Origin: Chara braunii
Lineage: Eukaryota > Streptophyta > Charophyceae > Charales > Characeae
DNA: 64,000 nucleotides
NCBI GenBank assembly: GCA_003427395.1
Contig: BFEA01000006.1
Location: 2,684,515 to 2,748,514 of the forward strand
Direction of reading: 5' to 3'
Positions 31,810-43,354 of this stretch are shown piece by piece. The notes under the pieces were generated by a model. It saw only the letters and a list, made by a program, of their open reading frames with translations. It made no database searches and was not told the DNA's origin. Within the stretch, counting starts at the first letter, position 1. Each line of letters opens with the position of its first letter. Made by a program: the position numbers and the translations under genes.

Positions 31810-32695
31810 TGCTGGTTCCGGGGCTGGCAAGGGTACCAATGGGCTTAGCTTAGTTGGTACACACAGAACTGTTGAAAATACAGACCTCTGCTTGAGCCCA
31901 GATATAATCAGAAGCCCAGAGTACCGTACTTTCTAAATTACCTAGGGGCCACCCAGTCCCGAGGTATTACCTCATGGCCATGCCCACAGGTTGGTCCTTC
32001 GAGATGTCCGTTAAAGTTGAGATAATACCCCAACTGAAGTGGCGGTCGCCTGCGTTTGAGCATGTGCAGTGACCGTAACTTCGTGGGCTTGTTGCTCCCT
32101 GAGTTGTAATCCTGGGAGGCAACTTCTGCAATAGGCCTGGCACCAGTTCCGGGACCGGTAGTGAGGCCAACTGACTCGGCTCAGTCGGCATACCCACGAA
32201 TTGCTGAAATGCAGATCCAGTCCCGGATCTCATCTTGTGCAGCCTCATTGTGGGATTTTCCTTTGGTCCTTCGGGATGTCAATCAATCAATCAATAAGTA
32301 AATAAATAAATAAATAAAAGAGATTAAGGGCGACACAGACAGAGGATGACATGGCCCATCCAAAAAAAAAAGGGGAGGGGGAAAGGCCTGAACCCGACCA
32401 GGGTATGGGATCGAGTACACCACCCGCTTCCCATGATCTGTTGCGAGAAGCTTGAGTGTGAGCACGGCCGTTGAGGCCAGCGTCGATGCTGACCAACGTT
32501 AAGGCTCAAGGGCCTGGCTGATTTGGTACAGACTGTTGGAACACAGAGTCAAGTTCGAATCTTGGAGCCTCCAACTGAAGAAGGAATAAACTCACTCTAA
32601 CTAGCCTAAGGCTAGCCGGTTCCACAGCAGTGCCTTAGAACTGATGCTCCAGCACACATCCTCCGGGACATCCGCTAGAATTGGGACGACACAGA
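31810..32695 (+). mobile_element. Three tandem SINE modules, family C (unit 2)
   Basis: Heads at about 31841, 32175 and 32509. Same order and spacing as 18545-19420. The AAATAAAT tail after the second module is longer here (32290-32320). Confidence 0.6.
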
Positions 32696-34117
32696 GAAAG
32701 TTAGCATGACCCCTGCGAGAGGGTGGCACCTATAAAGGGTGGGATGCAGAGCAGGATCGCCGTTGGCCTTCCTTTTCTACTTTTGCCTTGGTGGTGGAAC
32801 GCATCGGCAGGCCATGCAGCGCTGCCAAGGGGAGCAGGAGGTGGAAGGCAAGGCACGGAGTGACGGACGGCGGGGAGAGACCGGTCTGGCCGCTGTGGCA
32901 GCAAGGGAGAGGTGAAAGAACCCGGACACATTTTCACACCGGGTACATCTGATACAGAAGGAGGAAGGAGGTGGATCAAAGCAGGCAGCTACGAGGAAGA
33001 TGGGGACGGATGAGGAGAATGAGAGAGAGGATGTGGAGTGGGTTAGCAGCAAAACGGGGTAAGCGGAGGGAGTCAACAAGGTGGAAAGGGGAGTGAATGA
33101 GTCCGGACGGCCTGTCAGGCAAGGTGCATGCGAAGAGGGAGTGAACCCCGCACGAGTTTGTGCCAGATGCATTCGAAGAAGGCAACGGAGAGATAAACAT
33201 GGTGGGAAGGAGGGATTGTAATCTGCCCATCTCCTGCAAGAATCAGCCGGGAAAGGTAGTAGGGAGAGATTATTGGACCGGACGGGTGTAGAAGTAGCAT
33301 TATAGTTGACGAAAGGCTTAGCAGAAGGAGAGATCAGAAGAAAACAGTCAGCGCCGAGATATGGCGGGAGCGAGCAAAGAGAGAATGGGAGTGAAGAAAT
33401 GTGAAGACCGCCCGATCCTGGATGGAAACGGGCGGGGTAAGGTCTGAGGCGGGGTTTTTTTACCATTGTGAACGTGATGGTGAAGTTAGATTAGTGAGAG
33501 AATTAGTAGAAGACGAGCTACTACATAAAGCTACTGCGCGGGGATATGGAGGGAGCTGGCTATGGCGGGCCAGAAAGTAGTGTAACTCGCCTATTTCTTA
33601 ATGAAATCGAGCAAGTAAAAATGCTATCTAGGGGTTTTTGGGCATGGCGAACTCAAATATGAAGTCAGTTTTTAGAGAAAGTTAGTAGAAAAAGAGTACG
33701 ATTGGAACAACACCGCGCGGAGTTGTCGGGAGGAAGTGGAGGCGGTGAGGCGGAAAAACCATATTTCACTCGTTACTTCGTAGAAATGAGTAAGTAAAGA
33801 CTCGAGTGTGGGGTTTGGAACCCGGGTGAAGTTAATGGCGATGGGAGAAGAGAGAAAGGAGTGCTAGTATTGGGGCTATGGGAGCTGGAGGCTGCACAGT
33901 GCACGATAGAAAACGACAGTAAAAGAGGAAACTCGAAACGGCAGTGTATCTGTCCATGTTATAGCGGAGGATTCAAGCTCATGTTGCACATTTGGGGAGT
34001 GAGCCCTCCAGCGCATCGTTATAATGTCCATCATCGAGACCAGGGCGTGATCCTCGTTATTGGGATCGTGGGTTGGTCGACGTATGCCTCGCATTGCTTT
34101 GCGTGATGGTCGGAGTC
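32696..34117. other. No gene seen
   Basis: Equivalent of 19421-20892, with only one copy of the 32-33-bp VNTR. Confidence 0.55.
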
Positions 34118-34827
34118 NNNNNNNNNNNNNNNNNNNNNNNNNNNNNNNNNNNNNNNNNNNNNNNNNNNNNNNNNNNNNNNNNNNNNNNNNNNNNNNNNNN
34201 NNNNNNNNNNNNNNNNNNNNNNNNNNNNNNNNNNNNNNNNNNNNNNNNNNNNNNNNNNNNNNNNNNNNNNNNNNNNNNNNNNNNNNNNNNNNNNNNNNNN
34301 NNNNNNNNNNNNNNNNNNNNNNNNNNNNNNNNNNNNNNNNNNNNNNNNNNNNNNNNNNNNNNNNNNNNNNNNNNNNNNNNNNNNNNNNNNNNNNNNNNNN
34401 NNNNNNNNNNNNNNNNNNNNNNNNNNNNNNNNNNNNNNNNNNNNNNNNNNNNNNNNNNNNNNNNNNNNNNNNNNNNNNNNNNNNNNNNNNNNNNNNNNNN
34501 NNNNNNNNNNNNNNNNNNNNNNNNNNNNNNNNNNNNNNNNNNNNNNNNNNNNNNNNNNNNNNNNNNNNNNNNNNNNNNNNNNNNNNNNNNNNNNNNNNNN
34601 NNNNNNNNNNNNNNNNNNNNNNNNNNNNNNNNNNNNNNNNNNNNNNNNNNNNNNNNNNNNNNNNNNNNNNNNNNNNNNNNNNNNNNNNNNNNNNNNNNNN
34701 NNNNNNNNNNNNNNNNNNNNNNNNNNNNNNNNNNNNNNNNNNNNNNNNNNNNNNNNNNNNNNNNNNNNNNNNNNNNNNNNNNNNNNNNNNNNNNNNNNNN
34801 NNNNNNNNNNNNNNNNNNNNNNNNNNN
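34118..34827. other. Assembly gap (710 N)
   Basis: A run of N at the same position in the unit as the gap in copy 1. Its left edge lies 25 bp earlier in the unit. Confidence 0.99.
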
Positions 34828-36770
34828 CACTGCAGGCATGACCACTCTTACTAGGTGGAGTGATCTGCTTGATTGGGCTCGTTAGCGAGCGAGACCTTCA
34901 GTCTGCGGAATGGCCACATAGGGGAGTGGTAGATTGGGAGCCCCCCCTCCATGACGTAGCAGGCGATGGAGCACAACGCCGAGGGTGCACTCGTTGCTTT
35001 CCAAGTGTGACTATATGCCATCACTGGTGTTCGGTCGTCAATAACTGACTCCGGGTTCTTACGTAACTAGTGCATGGAGACTAGATTGAGGCGGCGCTTT
35101 TTGGCGGGTAGCGCAGGCATCTTGGAATGAACTTGGCAGGGACGGAAGCCGGGGGTGACGAGGCGAGCGAGCGGTAGGATCAAGAGCTTATGTGTTAGCC
35201 GATGTAGTGCCCGGGCTCAGCAAACAGGGCTACAGCAGACCAGCCGTGGGGATTGCAGATCTGTCCTTTGGGCGGTGTGCCGCCCGGTCTATTAGCATGT
35301 GGAACGACAGGTCAGTTGTGAGACCTGAAGGCTTACCTGATGCCTAGCACGCTGCCTGTATGTGGACTGAGGGAGCGGGTTGTGGAGACTGTAGGTTTGG
35401 CTGCTGGTCGACACGCCCTTCGTCTGACCGGTCTGTGCTGTAACGGGCCAGCCACGGAGTGGCAAATTTAGTTATCGGCTAGCGTACGGTCTTTCTGATG
35501 AGTGGCGGAAGTTGCAGGTTCAGGCCTTGGTTAGCAGCGTCGTTCATTGCAAAATAAAGTTGCAACAGGCCAATTGGGCTGGGCACGCCGGGTGGATGAG
35601 CAGTGTACAGCATGCCCATTAAGGATGATAGCTGGAGGGAGCCATTTACACTGTTACAGGCTGCCACAGTACGCAGACTGTGTATTGCTGAGTTACTGCG
35701 CTGACACCTCACTGGGCACCTGAACCCTGTTGTATCTTCATTAATGGGTTCCGCTGTGCACCTTGTGTGCACATGCTGGGGCACGGACCCTCACGGTAAC
35801 GGATAGCTTTGCTGGGGACTGTCTTGCTGTGCACCCCTCATTCCGCTATGTTTCCATTAGCAGTTTCCCCGTGGTACCTCTTGCTGCGCATGGCTTGCGG
35901 CCTGCCATTGATCTGGCCTGCCGTTACAAGCCTGATGACCGTTGACCTTCAACACCTTGCTAATGAGTGGTTGACTAATAAGCTGAAGGGATCAGCGAGT
36001 GGTAGTGGCAACTGGAAGTTGGGTATTGGTGCTGAGTACTTGGTCACCGTCACAGTTGGATCCTATTATGGTTCGTATTACTGATGCCATTGCTGTTGTA
36101 CATCAGGCTGTTATGGCCTGTATCTGAATAGGGCACGGGGATGTGCTCTATTCGAACGCGGCCCTTTCTAGGTTGCATATCGGTGGTTTCGTCAGGAGGA
36201 GGTCACTGCTCCGACTTGGAGGCCTGTCCAAGGACTGGTACCCGGCGTTCCGACCACGGGTTGAGCATTTGTACTGCGTTTTATTGGCCGCCATTGCGAG
36301 GCCCTCAGGCGCATCAAGATAACAAGGCCCTCTCTTGCGAGTCTGAGCGCACCCCTCTTGTATCTGAGAGTCTGAACTTCCTTTCGCTGCCTTTCTCTGT
36401 CTAAGTCTAGTCTTATGGTTCCGAGAGGAAGGCGGCAGGCAGGATTGTAACCCGTAGGTCCGCACCAAGGCCTCTGTGGGAGGATGCCCCACCGATTGCG
36501 GGAGCTCTGCCAAAGCCCAGACGGGGTTCTGGAGGTAGGGAACACTCAGGTATAACCCTCGAGTTACGCGTGTGATCCTATCACTAAACTGTATTAACCT
36601 CATGCTATTGTCTAACTGTAGGTATGACGGGAAAGGATATCTGATTGATTTGCTTGTTTAAGTTCAGGACATTGCCTTGCAGAGTAAATTGACAAATTTT
36701 TATTGATAATTAAGATTAGCTGATTGAATTCAGACAACACGAGGATTGTAATTCAGTGGCGAAGGCTGGA
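34828..36770. other. No gene seen
   Basis: Equivalent of 21483-23495. Frames differ between copies. Confidence 0.55.
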
Positions 36771-38370
36771 CGATCGCATGAGTTGCGAGCTGCTCAGTCG
36801 ATCGCATCTGTTCTATTTGTTATTTGGTAGGCTAGACTACCCATAAGTTGGGTAGCCTAGTTCTACACTGTATGTAACTGTATGGGCTGGTCAGGTACAA
36901 CATAAGTTGTGGTGCCTGGTCATATGCCTTTCGTCGTTGTTCAGGCAAAGGCTGGGCTCCTCATAAGTTGAGGTAGTCCAGTTCCTTGGGTATGCCGAAA
37001 GTTTAGGCTGATGAGTCTCACCATAAGTTGGTGGGACCCGGTCATACGCCTTACGTCAATTGTTAGGCAGAAGTTGACCACACGATAAGTTGGTGTGGCT
37101 CAGTCTTATGCTTTATTGTTCCAGGCGAGACTATTCACACCATAAGTTGGTGTGGTCAAGTCATGAGCCGCCATCACTAAGAGAATCATAGTATACAAAG
37201 TGATACATTATTTATTTCGTATATTCGTGGAAAGTTTAACGCCATAAGTTGGGAGATCCAACCATATAAGCCGGTAGCAGACAAAGCATAGGGAAATAAG
37301 ATTAACAATACAAAATGGTGTGGTAACTGTGGGCGGGCTGACTCACCCATAAGTTGGGTAGTTGGTCATGTGTCCTTGATAACACGAAAGCAGAGAAATA
37401 TATAAAGTCTGGCTATTTTCTTTTTCTAAAGATAACTGACGCTTGGGTGGGGATCCTCATGAGTTGAGGTGACCTGGCCACTCGTCTGAAAACACAATTT
37501 GATTGTGAACTTATCTATTGCATGTAGTTGTGTTGAGAAGGCCGGGCGAACGCATAAGTTGCGGGTTGTTCGGTCATACGCGCTTGTTGTTGTTTAGGCG
37601 GGGCTAGACTACTCATAAAATGGGTAGCCTAGTCTTATGCTATATGTCACTGTGTGGGCTGGTCAGACACAACATAAGTTGTTGTGTCTGGTCATATGCT
37701 TTTCGTCGTTCGTTAAGGCAAAGGNTGGGTTTCTCATAAGTTGAGGTGGATCAATTTTTTTTTTTTATCAGCCGAGAGATAGGCTGATCAAGTCTCACCA
37801 AAAGTTGGTGCGCCCTGGTTATATGCCTTATGTTATTTTGTTCAAACAGAGGCTTATCATAACATAAGTTGTTGTGGTAGGTCTTATGCCTTATGTCTAT
37901 AAGTTGAACATGGTTGTATTGTGAAGGCTGGGCGAACGCATAAGTTGTGGGTTGTTCAGTTCTTCGCGCATGTGATTATGTCTGGGCTGGGCGTGACTAC
38001 TCATAAGTTAGGTAGCCTGACTCTACGCCGTATGTAACCATGTGGGCTGGCCGAACACAACATAAGTTGTTATGTTTGGTTATATGCCTTTTGTTATTGT
38101 TTAGGCAGAGGCTGGTCCCTCATGAGTTGAGTACGTTCAGTTCTATGTGTATGCTGAACGTCCAGGCTGACCAGCCTCACCATAAGTTGGTACGACCGGT
38201 CATACGCCTTATGTCGATCGTTTTGCAGAGACTGGTCACACCATGAGTTGGTGTGGTTTGGTCTTATGCGTACGTATATTTGTGTTACTAGACTGGAGCA
38301 CCATAAGTTGGTGTGGCCTAGTCATATAAATTGGCAGGTCAGTCACATCCAAAAGTTGGGTTGGGTGACC
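36771..38370 (+). repeat. Array of about 24 hairpins centred on CATAAGTTG (copy 2)
   Basis: Same stem order as 23496-25058. The second hairpin (36832-36860) has the loop in the usual sense, ATAAGTT, whereas copy 1 has its reverse complement. The hairpin at 37664-37690 (CAGACACAACA/TGTTGTGTCTG) is fully paired where copy 1 has a G-T wobble. Copy 2 has an extra short insert near 37480-37530 between the first and second blocks. Confidence 0.85.
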
Positions 38371-39447
38371 CTATGTCTTATGTAAGGAAGGGTAAAAAGT
38401 GAATAATTAGGGTTTTTGAACGAACTATGTGACCTGGAAAAGAACCTGAGGGTTGGTGAGAGATGTTGTTGCACTCATGCATGCATATTTTTGAAGGTCA
38501 TCTCTGGGATATTCTCATTGATAGAGTAGTTGTTGTAGATGCTCGCCAAGTGCTGGAGCATAGGTAGGTAAGATGGATGATGGGCGGGAAGCTAGGGATG
38601 AGATAGGTCCGACTCTGCTGAGGGTTAGGATCAGCATTGGCTCATGGTTTCGCTCAGAGGGCATGCAGACTAATGTTGAGTCTAAGTTATCAAGCAGGTG
38701 TCAGAAGTTAGTCCCAGGTATAGTTTTGTCTTGCATTTTTTCTTTCCGCTTTATATAAATCTTAGTAGCTCACTTTTCCTATGGGAAGCGCTGCCGAAAT
38801 TTCTACAAATCGGAAAGAGTTGATCATTTTTGGACTTGTAGAAATTCTAGGAAGGCACTTTTCCTACGGGAAGCGCTGCCGAAATTTTTACAGAATTTAG
38901 AGAGTTAGAGTATTTTCAGGTAGGAAAGATCTGGCAATCCATCCTGTTTAGGGGATATGCTGCCGAAATTTTCTGTATTTTTAGATAGGTATTAGAGGTT
39001 AGTTAGAAAGGTAGGATTATTTCTTGATCACTCAAGCATTGCTTGGGTACTGGCCTTTGCTGCATTGCAGGTCACCTTTATACAGATTGATTCAAGGCTT
39101 GACTAGTTTCAAGTTGATCTTTTAAAAATCATCTTTTGTTATCTTTTGCTAACAGGTCGGTTTCCGGCTCAACTCTAATCCACTCTTGCTACTCAACCTA
39201 AAAAGACTTTAGCCCCGTGTTTTGTATTGTTTTGTTCTATTTTTACCCAGACTTTAATTGAATGGTCATTTAATAAAGATGCTGAGTATGTTATTTGGAG
39301 AGTTGCACAAAGAGTGAGGCTTGTATGGCTAAAGCGACGGGTGTGAGCGCAAAGAATGGTTGAAGTTGACCCCGTGTAGTGTGTGCTCTGTTGATGTGAC
39401 TCTTTGATGTGATTACAGGTTTGTTCTGTGAATTGAAGTCCAGACTT
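38371..39447 (+). other. LTR-like end of unit 2
   Basis: The triplicated motif occurs at 38784, 38869 and 38953. Otherwise as in 25059-26124. Confidence 0.35.
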
Positions 39448-40538
39448 GGTTTTGCGTATGATCATATATATATATATATATTTGAGGGAAGTCACACCGT
39501 GATTGTGAGAGTGATCGTTTTCTATCTCATGACTTTTATATCATGTTTCTTGTGTCCGCGCGACCCATTGAGGCCGTGCATAGTGATTAAGTAAGTTTTA
39601 CACTGAGAGAAAAGGGAGATCCCCTGCTATCTTTTGTGTTTTAGAATTAATACAGTTGGACGGTTGAGTTCGTGGCAGCCGTCAAAGTCAAATCCCTTGA
39701 TCTTTGGCTACCACGACAGCTCTGAAGTTGTCTACTTAACCCCTCTGCACAGAGTGCAGAAGAGGGTGTGGTCTTCAACCGCACATGGCGGTTGTCTGGC
39801 ATCGAGAGATTACCCCTGAAAGCGCTTATCAGTCGACACATGAATGTCGAACGTGACCCCTGAGATTATCAAGGGCCGTGGGGCTACAAGTACCATGTAG
39901 TACCCCATCAACGCGAATAATTGCGTATGTCCGTATGGCTGGTTGACATGAGAAGGTCGTGCGCTCGTTCGACTTTTATACGAAAGCCCTCCGCGCAATA
40001 CCTATCTGAGTCTGGATGCAAAGAGTTACGGGGCGGATACTGAAGGGACTAGGAGTTTGTGGCGTTGAGGTGTTGTTTGTGGTGTGTCCGTATTATGTGT
40101 TGGTAAGTGTGAGTATTGTGGCGTAACGTGTGGTGTGTGTAGCACGTCCTAGTCGACCGGCGTCAGATCGTGTCTGGGACTTCAGCCACCCAGTGCGTCG
40201 ATTCACGTTCGGGTTCGATTCTGGGCGTTCGACCGCTCGTACCCTCTATGCTACAGCGAACGAGAAATGCCCTCGGTTGGGCCACCTATGCAATTGCATA
40301 CGAAAAGCCTTCGCATGTGGTTCAGTAGCTTGGCGGGGATACGCCCACCTAAGGGATGGTGACAGCTCCCGCAGGTGGAGGTAAGAGGTGCCTCGCGTGA
40401 CCCTGTCCTGCCGTAGGGGCTTGCGAGAGGTACGGCTGGCGCACTCGGCCGGAGCGGCAAACGCTCTCCATGATAAGTCCTGCACAATCCTGCGTGATGC
40501 GGCCGGAAGGGTCCCCGTGCGGGACCGATGCGCGCGAC
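39448..40538 (+). repeat. Large non-coding unit, copy 3, truncated
   Basis: Only the first 1.09 kb of the unit is present. It holds the hairpin cluster (39672-39850) and SINE family A (40137-40538). It breaks within GATGCGCGCGACAT at about 40538, at or very near the 3' end of the SINE-like homology, and abuts LINE endonuclease sequence. Confidence 0.9.
40137..40538 (+). mobile_element. SINE-like element, family A (unit 3, at the breakpoint)
   Basis: Full-length relative to 14815-15231 except for the last few bases. The junction with the LINE lies at its 3' end. Confidence 0.6.
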
Positions 40539-41396
40539 ATCACTCAACAAAAAACTCCTTCCAGCTTACGAGAGTTAAAAATGGTGATAACTGCTTTATG
40601 ATAAGAGAGAGTTTGAGTATCTACACTTAGATTGGTTGTGGCATGCCATGCAATAATTGGTAGGGAAAAAAAATGTAGTATTCGGCAGGTACTCTTTTTT
40701 CCCTCACGAATGTTGGAAAACCAGGTATACCCGGGTTTGCGAGGGTGAAGCAGACCGAATGGTTTTATTAAGTCTAAGTCTGATATCACTTCCGTCGGAA
40801 CTTTCACGCCACTGCTACCTCGAACCTTGTCAAAACAGTCCAAGAAAGTATTCAAGTCTCCGACAATTACGAGGTTTACACCTGTCTCTTATACACATCT
40901 AGATGTGTATAAGAGACAGGCTCGAACCTTGTCAAAACAGTCCAAGAAAGTATTCAAGTCTCCGACAATTACGAGGTTTACACTGCCAGGAATAAACTGC
41001 GGTAAATCAGAGAAAAGTGACTTTCGTTCACTAAAGTCAGTCGGAGCATAAATAGAGGTGATTACCCACTCTTGGCCATTAAGCCAAATTTTTACCCACA
41101 CCCATCTTCCTCACAGATCAGCAAAAACATCCACTATTTCCCCACCCAGATCCTGATGAATCAATAAGCAACTCCTCCTTTCGAACCCCTCGCTGACGCT
41201 CATATCTTCGGGTCATCCCACCACGCACTTAATTTTGTTATCTTAGCTTCAGACAACTTACTCTCCTATAAGCATACCACATCAATATTTTTTTTCGTGC
41301 ATCCCGCTCTTCAAGAGACCTTTCTTATTGCGACCCGACGAATCTCCTAAACCTCGAATATTTCATGTACCTATTCTAAGCTTGCCCATTTTGGGC
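40539..41396 (-). pseudogene. LINE endonuclease (EEP/APE-type) domain, degenerate
   Basis: Read on the minus strand from 41396, M-G-K-L-R-I-G-T-stop-N-I-R-G-L matches the W-N-I-R-G-L start of LINE endonucleases with W changed to TGA. It continues with I-D-V-V-C-L, K-L-S-E, W-V-I-T-S-I-Y-A-P, G-D-L-N (for G-D-F-N), P-G-Y-T-W-F and L-S-Y-H-K-A (for the S-D-H motif). Frameshifts and stops interrupt it. The Nextera junction with a 63-bp duplication (40819-40983) breaks it again artificially. It ends at the truncated large unit, so the linker and first part of RT are missing. Its likely continuation is 12255-14124. Confidence 0.8.
40819..40983. other. Nextera junction flanked by a 63-bp duplication (artefact)
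   Basis: 40819-40881 and 40921-40983 are identical. Between them 40882-40919 is the mosaic end joined to its reverse complement. Translated, it gives the well-known V-S-Y-T-H-L-D-V-Y-K-R-Q artefact peptide. This is a mate-pair read wrongly used for gap closure. Removing one copy and the adapter would restore a continuous endonuclease sequence. Confidence 0.97.
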
Positions 41397-41895
41397 AGTT
41401 GTCCAAGTCAACTGACTTTGGGAAGGTCCTGAGGACGAGGCAACCATAATCGCACATGGCTCAGTTAGAGCTTGCTTGAAGAACAAAGAATCTAGCTTTT
41501 TGTCTTTCCCCAGCTTCGAGTTCAATTCATACAGAAATTATACAATTAAATTGCGGAAAAACTTAACTTGGCGCAACTCCGCCTTCCTGGCTTCCAAAAA
41601 CTAGGACAACAGGATCAACCGCAATCCACTTTGCTTCAATTGCTCGAGTTGACCAAGGAGAAAACAGACATCAAATAGAGTACCAAAAACTTGACCCGTT
41701 TGTTGTCGACATCCACGAGAAATATCGACATCGCAATCTCTTCAATAATACAGAAGAAAACTTTGTTCTGGAACAAGTTATGAGCCAAACTTTCAGAGGC
41801 AATTGACATAGGGGATTCCGGACAAATATTGTTAAACAGTACGGGAGTACCGTCCATACCTATCCAAGAGGTTATCCAGAAGAAATTTCTCGCAG
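41397..41895 (-). other. LINE 5' region, no clear domain
   Basis: This sits upstream of the endonuclease start on the minus strand. A 73-codon frame (41636-41857) is present but unrecognised. It is probably the end of a LINE ORF1 or the inter-ORF region. Confidence 0.35.
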
Positions 41896-42402
41896 CTACA
41901 CAAGGAAAAAGTCTCGCTCCATGACTGTTTGGCCTCTCGATAAGGCACTTAGGCTGGAGTGCGAGGTCTTACTCTTAGTTGCTGCACGAGAAGGTGTTAG
42001 TGACCCACCTGTACGGGTAGAACCAGCGTCCGAGGTCCCTGACGATTCAGCNTGCAGATCGTCCACTTGGATATCAACACTACCTTCTCCGCGGAGTCTG
42101 CGCTGCTTGTCCGATGATTCACCTCTCACCCGACTTCTGCCCTGACTGCGAGGGCGAGCACCAAGTGGTGCTAGCGTGGACTGATGAGGGGGAGGGGCCA
42201 TTCGTGGAACCTGACCTTGAGGGAGCCCCATAAGCCCTTGGTTCCATGGGACGAACGCATGAAGGTTAGCGTACGAGGGCCTTATCACTATACCGGGGTC
42301 CGGGGGTGGAGCGCCTCGAGGTAAGAAGGGGTGTGGTGGAATCCGCTGGAGATATGCAAACCACGCATCGTTGATAGCAGGATCCACTCCGCCGATCGAC
42401 AC
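41896..42402 (-). CDS. Hypothetical Pro/Ser/Arg-rich fragment, 168 codons, possibly LINE ORF1
   Basis: An open frame from 42402 down to 41896. The first part is Pro-rich (P-P-H-P-F-L-P-R-G-A-P-P-P). The second is Ser/Arg-rich and looks disordered. One codon contains N. No zinc knuckle or other nucleic-acid-binding motif is visible. Its place upstream of the endonuclease on the same strand suggests an ORF1-like product of the LINE, but composition alone cannot show this. Confidence 0.35.
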   Translation of the reverse strand: MSIGGVDPAINDAWFAYLQRIPPHPFLPRGAPPPDPGIVIRPSYANLHAFVPWNQGLMGLPQGQVPRMAPPPHQSTLAPLGARPRSQGRSRVRGESSDKQRRLRGEGSVDIQVDDLXAESSGTSDAGSTRTGGSLTPSRAATKSKTSHSSLSALSRGQTVMERDFFLV

Positions 42403-42544
42403 CTGACCTAATCCTCCCAGTCAAAGTTGCCCAATAGCTATACTTGGAAAAAACACCGGATTGTCGCGAGTTGTGAAGCCGCAATGGCACTGGATGAAGT
42501 GGCTGCAATTGGGACCGCTGCCATCGGAGGAGGTCCTTGTTGTG

Positions 42545-43079
42545 TCAAAGCTCCATGAGCCCGCAGGGCGCCATGATATATCGATCTTGGGTTTGCAACT
42601 CCTCATGTTGTTGATACTCCTTGCGGTTGATTCTTAGAAGGATCTCCTTGATTGCGCCGACCCGCTCGCCTGCACGTATCTTCCATATGGAAGAAGGTTC
42701 AATATTTTTTGCACCATTCTGATTCAACACACGCCATTCTGACTTCGAGTAGATCGCCTTGGTGGGTTTTGCACCCAAATTTTTTCCTTCATGTTGGTCT
42801 TCTTGCAGGGTCAATGTCAGAACNAAGATTGACTAACTTTGGGTCAGCCTCATTTGCCTCAGGCTTGTGTTCTTTAATGATACGAACAATACCATCTTCA
42901 ACATGGACACGCAAGAAGGGCATCTCGTCAAGCGTGACGCCCACTGCCACAACCCAAAAGGTATCTTGGTCGATGAACTTCCTCCAGTCANGTACTTCGG
43001 CGCGTGTCATCCAGGGTTTGAACTCCGTGCGGTAAGTGGTACCGNCTAGGTCGACGTAATCTGACTTCTTCATGTGCAT
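42545..43079 (-). pseudogene. Unrecognised ORF, frameshifted (about 175 codons)
   Basis: Two overlapping minus-strand frames (42789-43079 and 42545-42814) look like one product broken by a frameshift near 42800. The first starts M-H-M-K-K-S-D-Y-V-D-L and includes W-M-T-R-A-E-V, W-R-K-F-I-D-Q-D-T-F-W and F-L-R-V-H-V-E-D-G. The second is Lys/Glu-rich. It may be the N-terminal part of the LINE ORF1 or of a neighbouring gag-like gene. Two N bases fall inside. Confidence 0.4.
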
Positions 43080-43354
43080 CTAATTGGTAATTTACTTAGA
43101 TTTTGGTATGTATGATACCACGTTCGGACTTTCAACTTTAATCCTTCCTCTCTTGAATTCCGCTCCAAATACGTCATCCCTGATCCAGACGTCTTCATCA
43201 GCCCGAACTACATCCTCCTTTACTTTCTTCGGGAGAAACCGGGGTCCATCAAAAAAATATATTGTCACTGTCCTTTCTTTCAGCCACTTAATTTTTATCT
43301 CATCGAGGGTAGTATTTAAATCACCAATACCCTCCTCTGCTATAAAAAAACGTT

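Larger units (their letters stand above)
26125..39447 (+). repeat. Large non-coding unit, copy 2 (fullest copy)
   Basis: A tandem copy of 14125-26124 with several percent divergence. It retains segments missing in copy 1: 29226-29350, 30021-30992 and about 31516-31690. The inverted copy shares the last two of these, so copy 1 probably lost them. The N gap is at 34118-34827. Confidence 0.9.

Noticed and set aside
40827-41051. Novel small protein containing S-Y-T-H-L-D-V-Y-K-R-Q
   Set aside because: This peptide is the translation of the Nextera mosaic-end junction.
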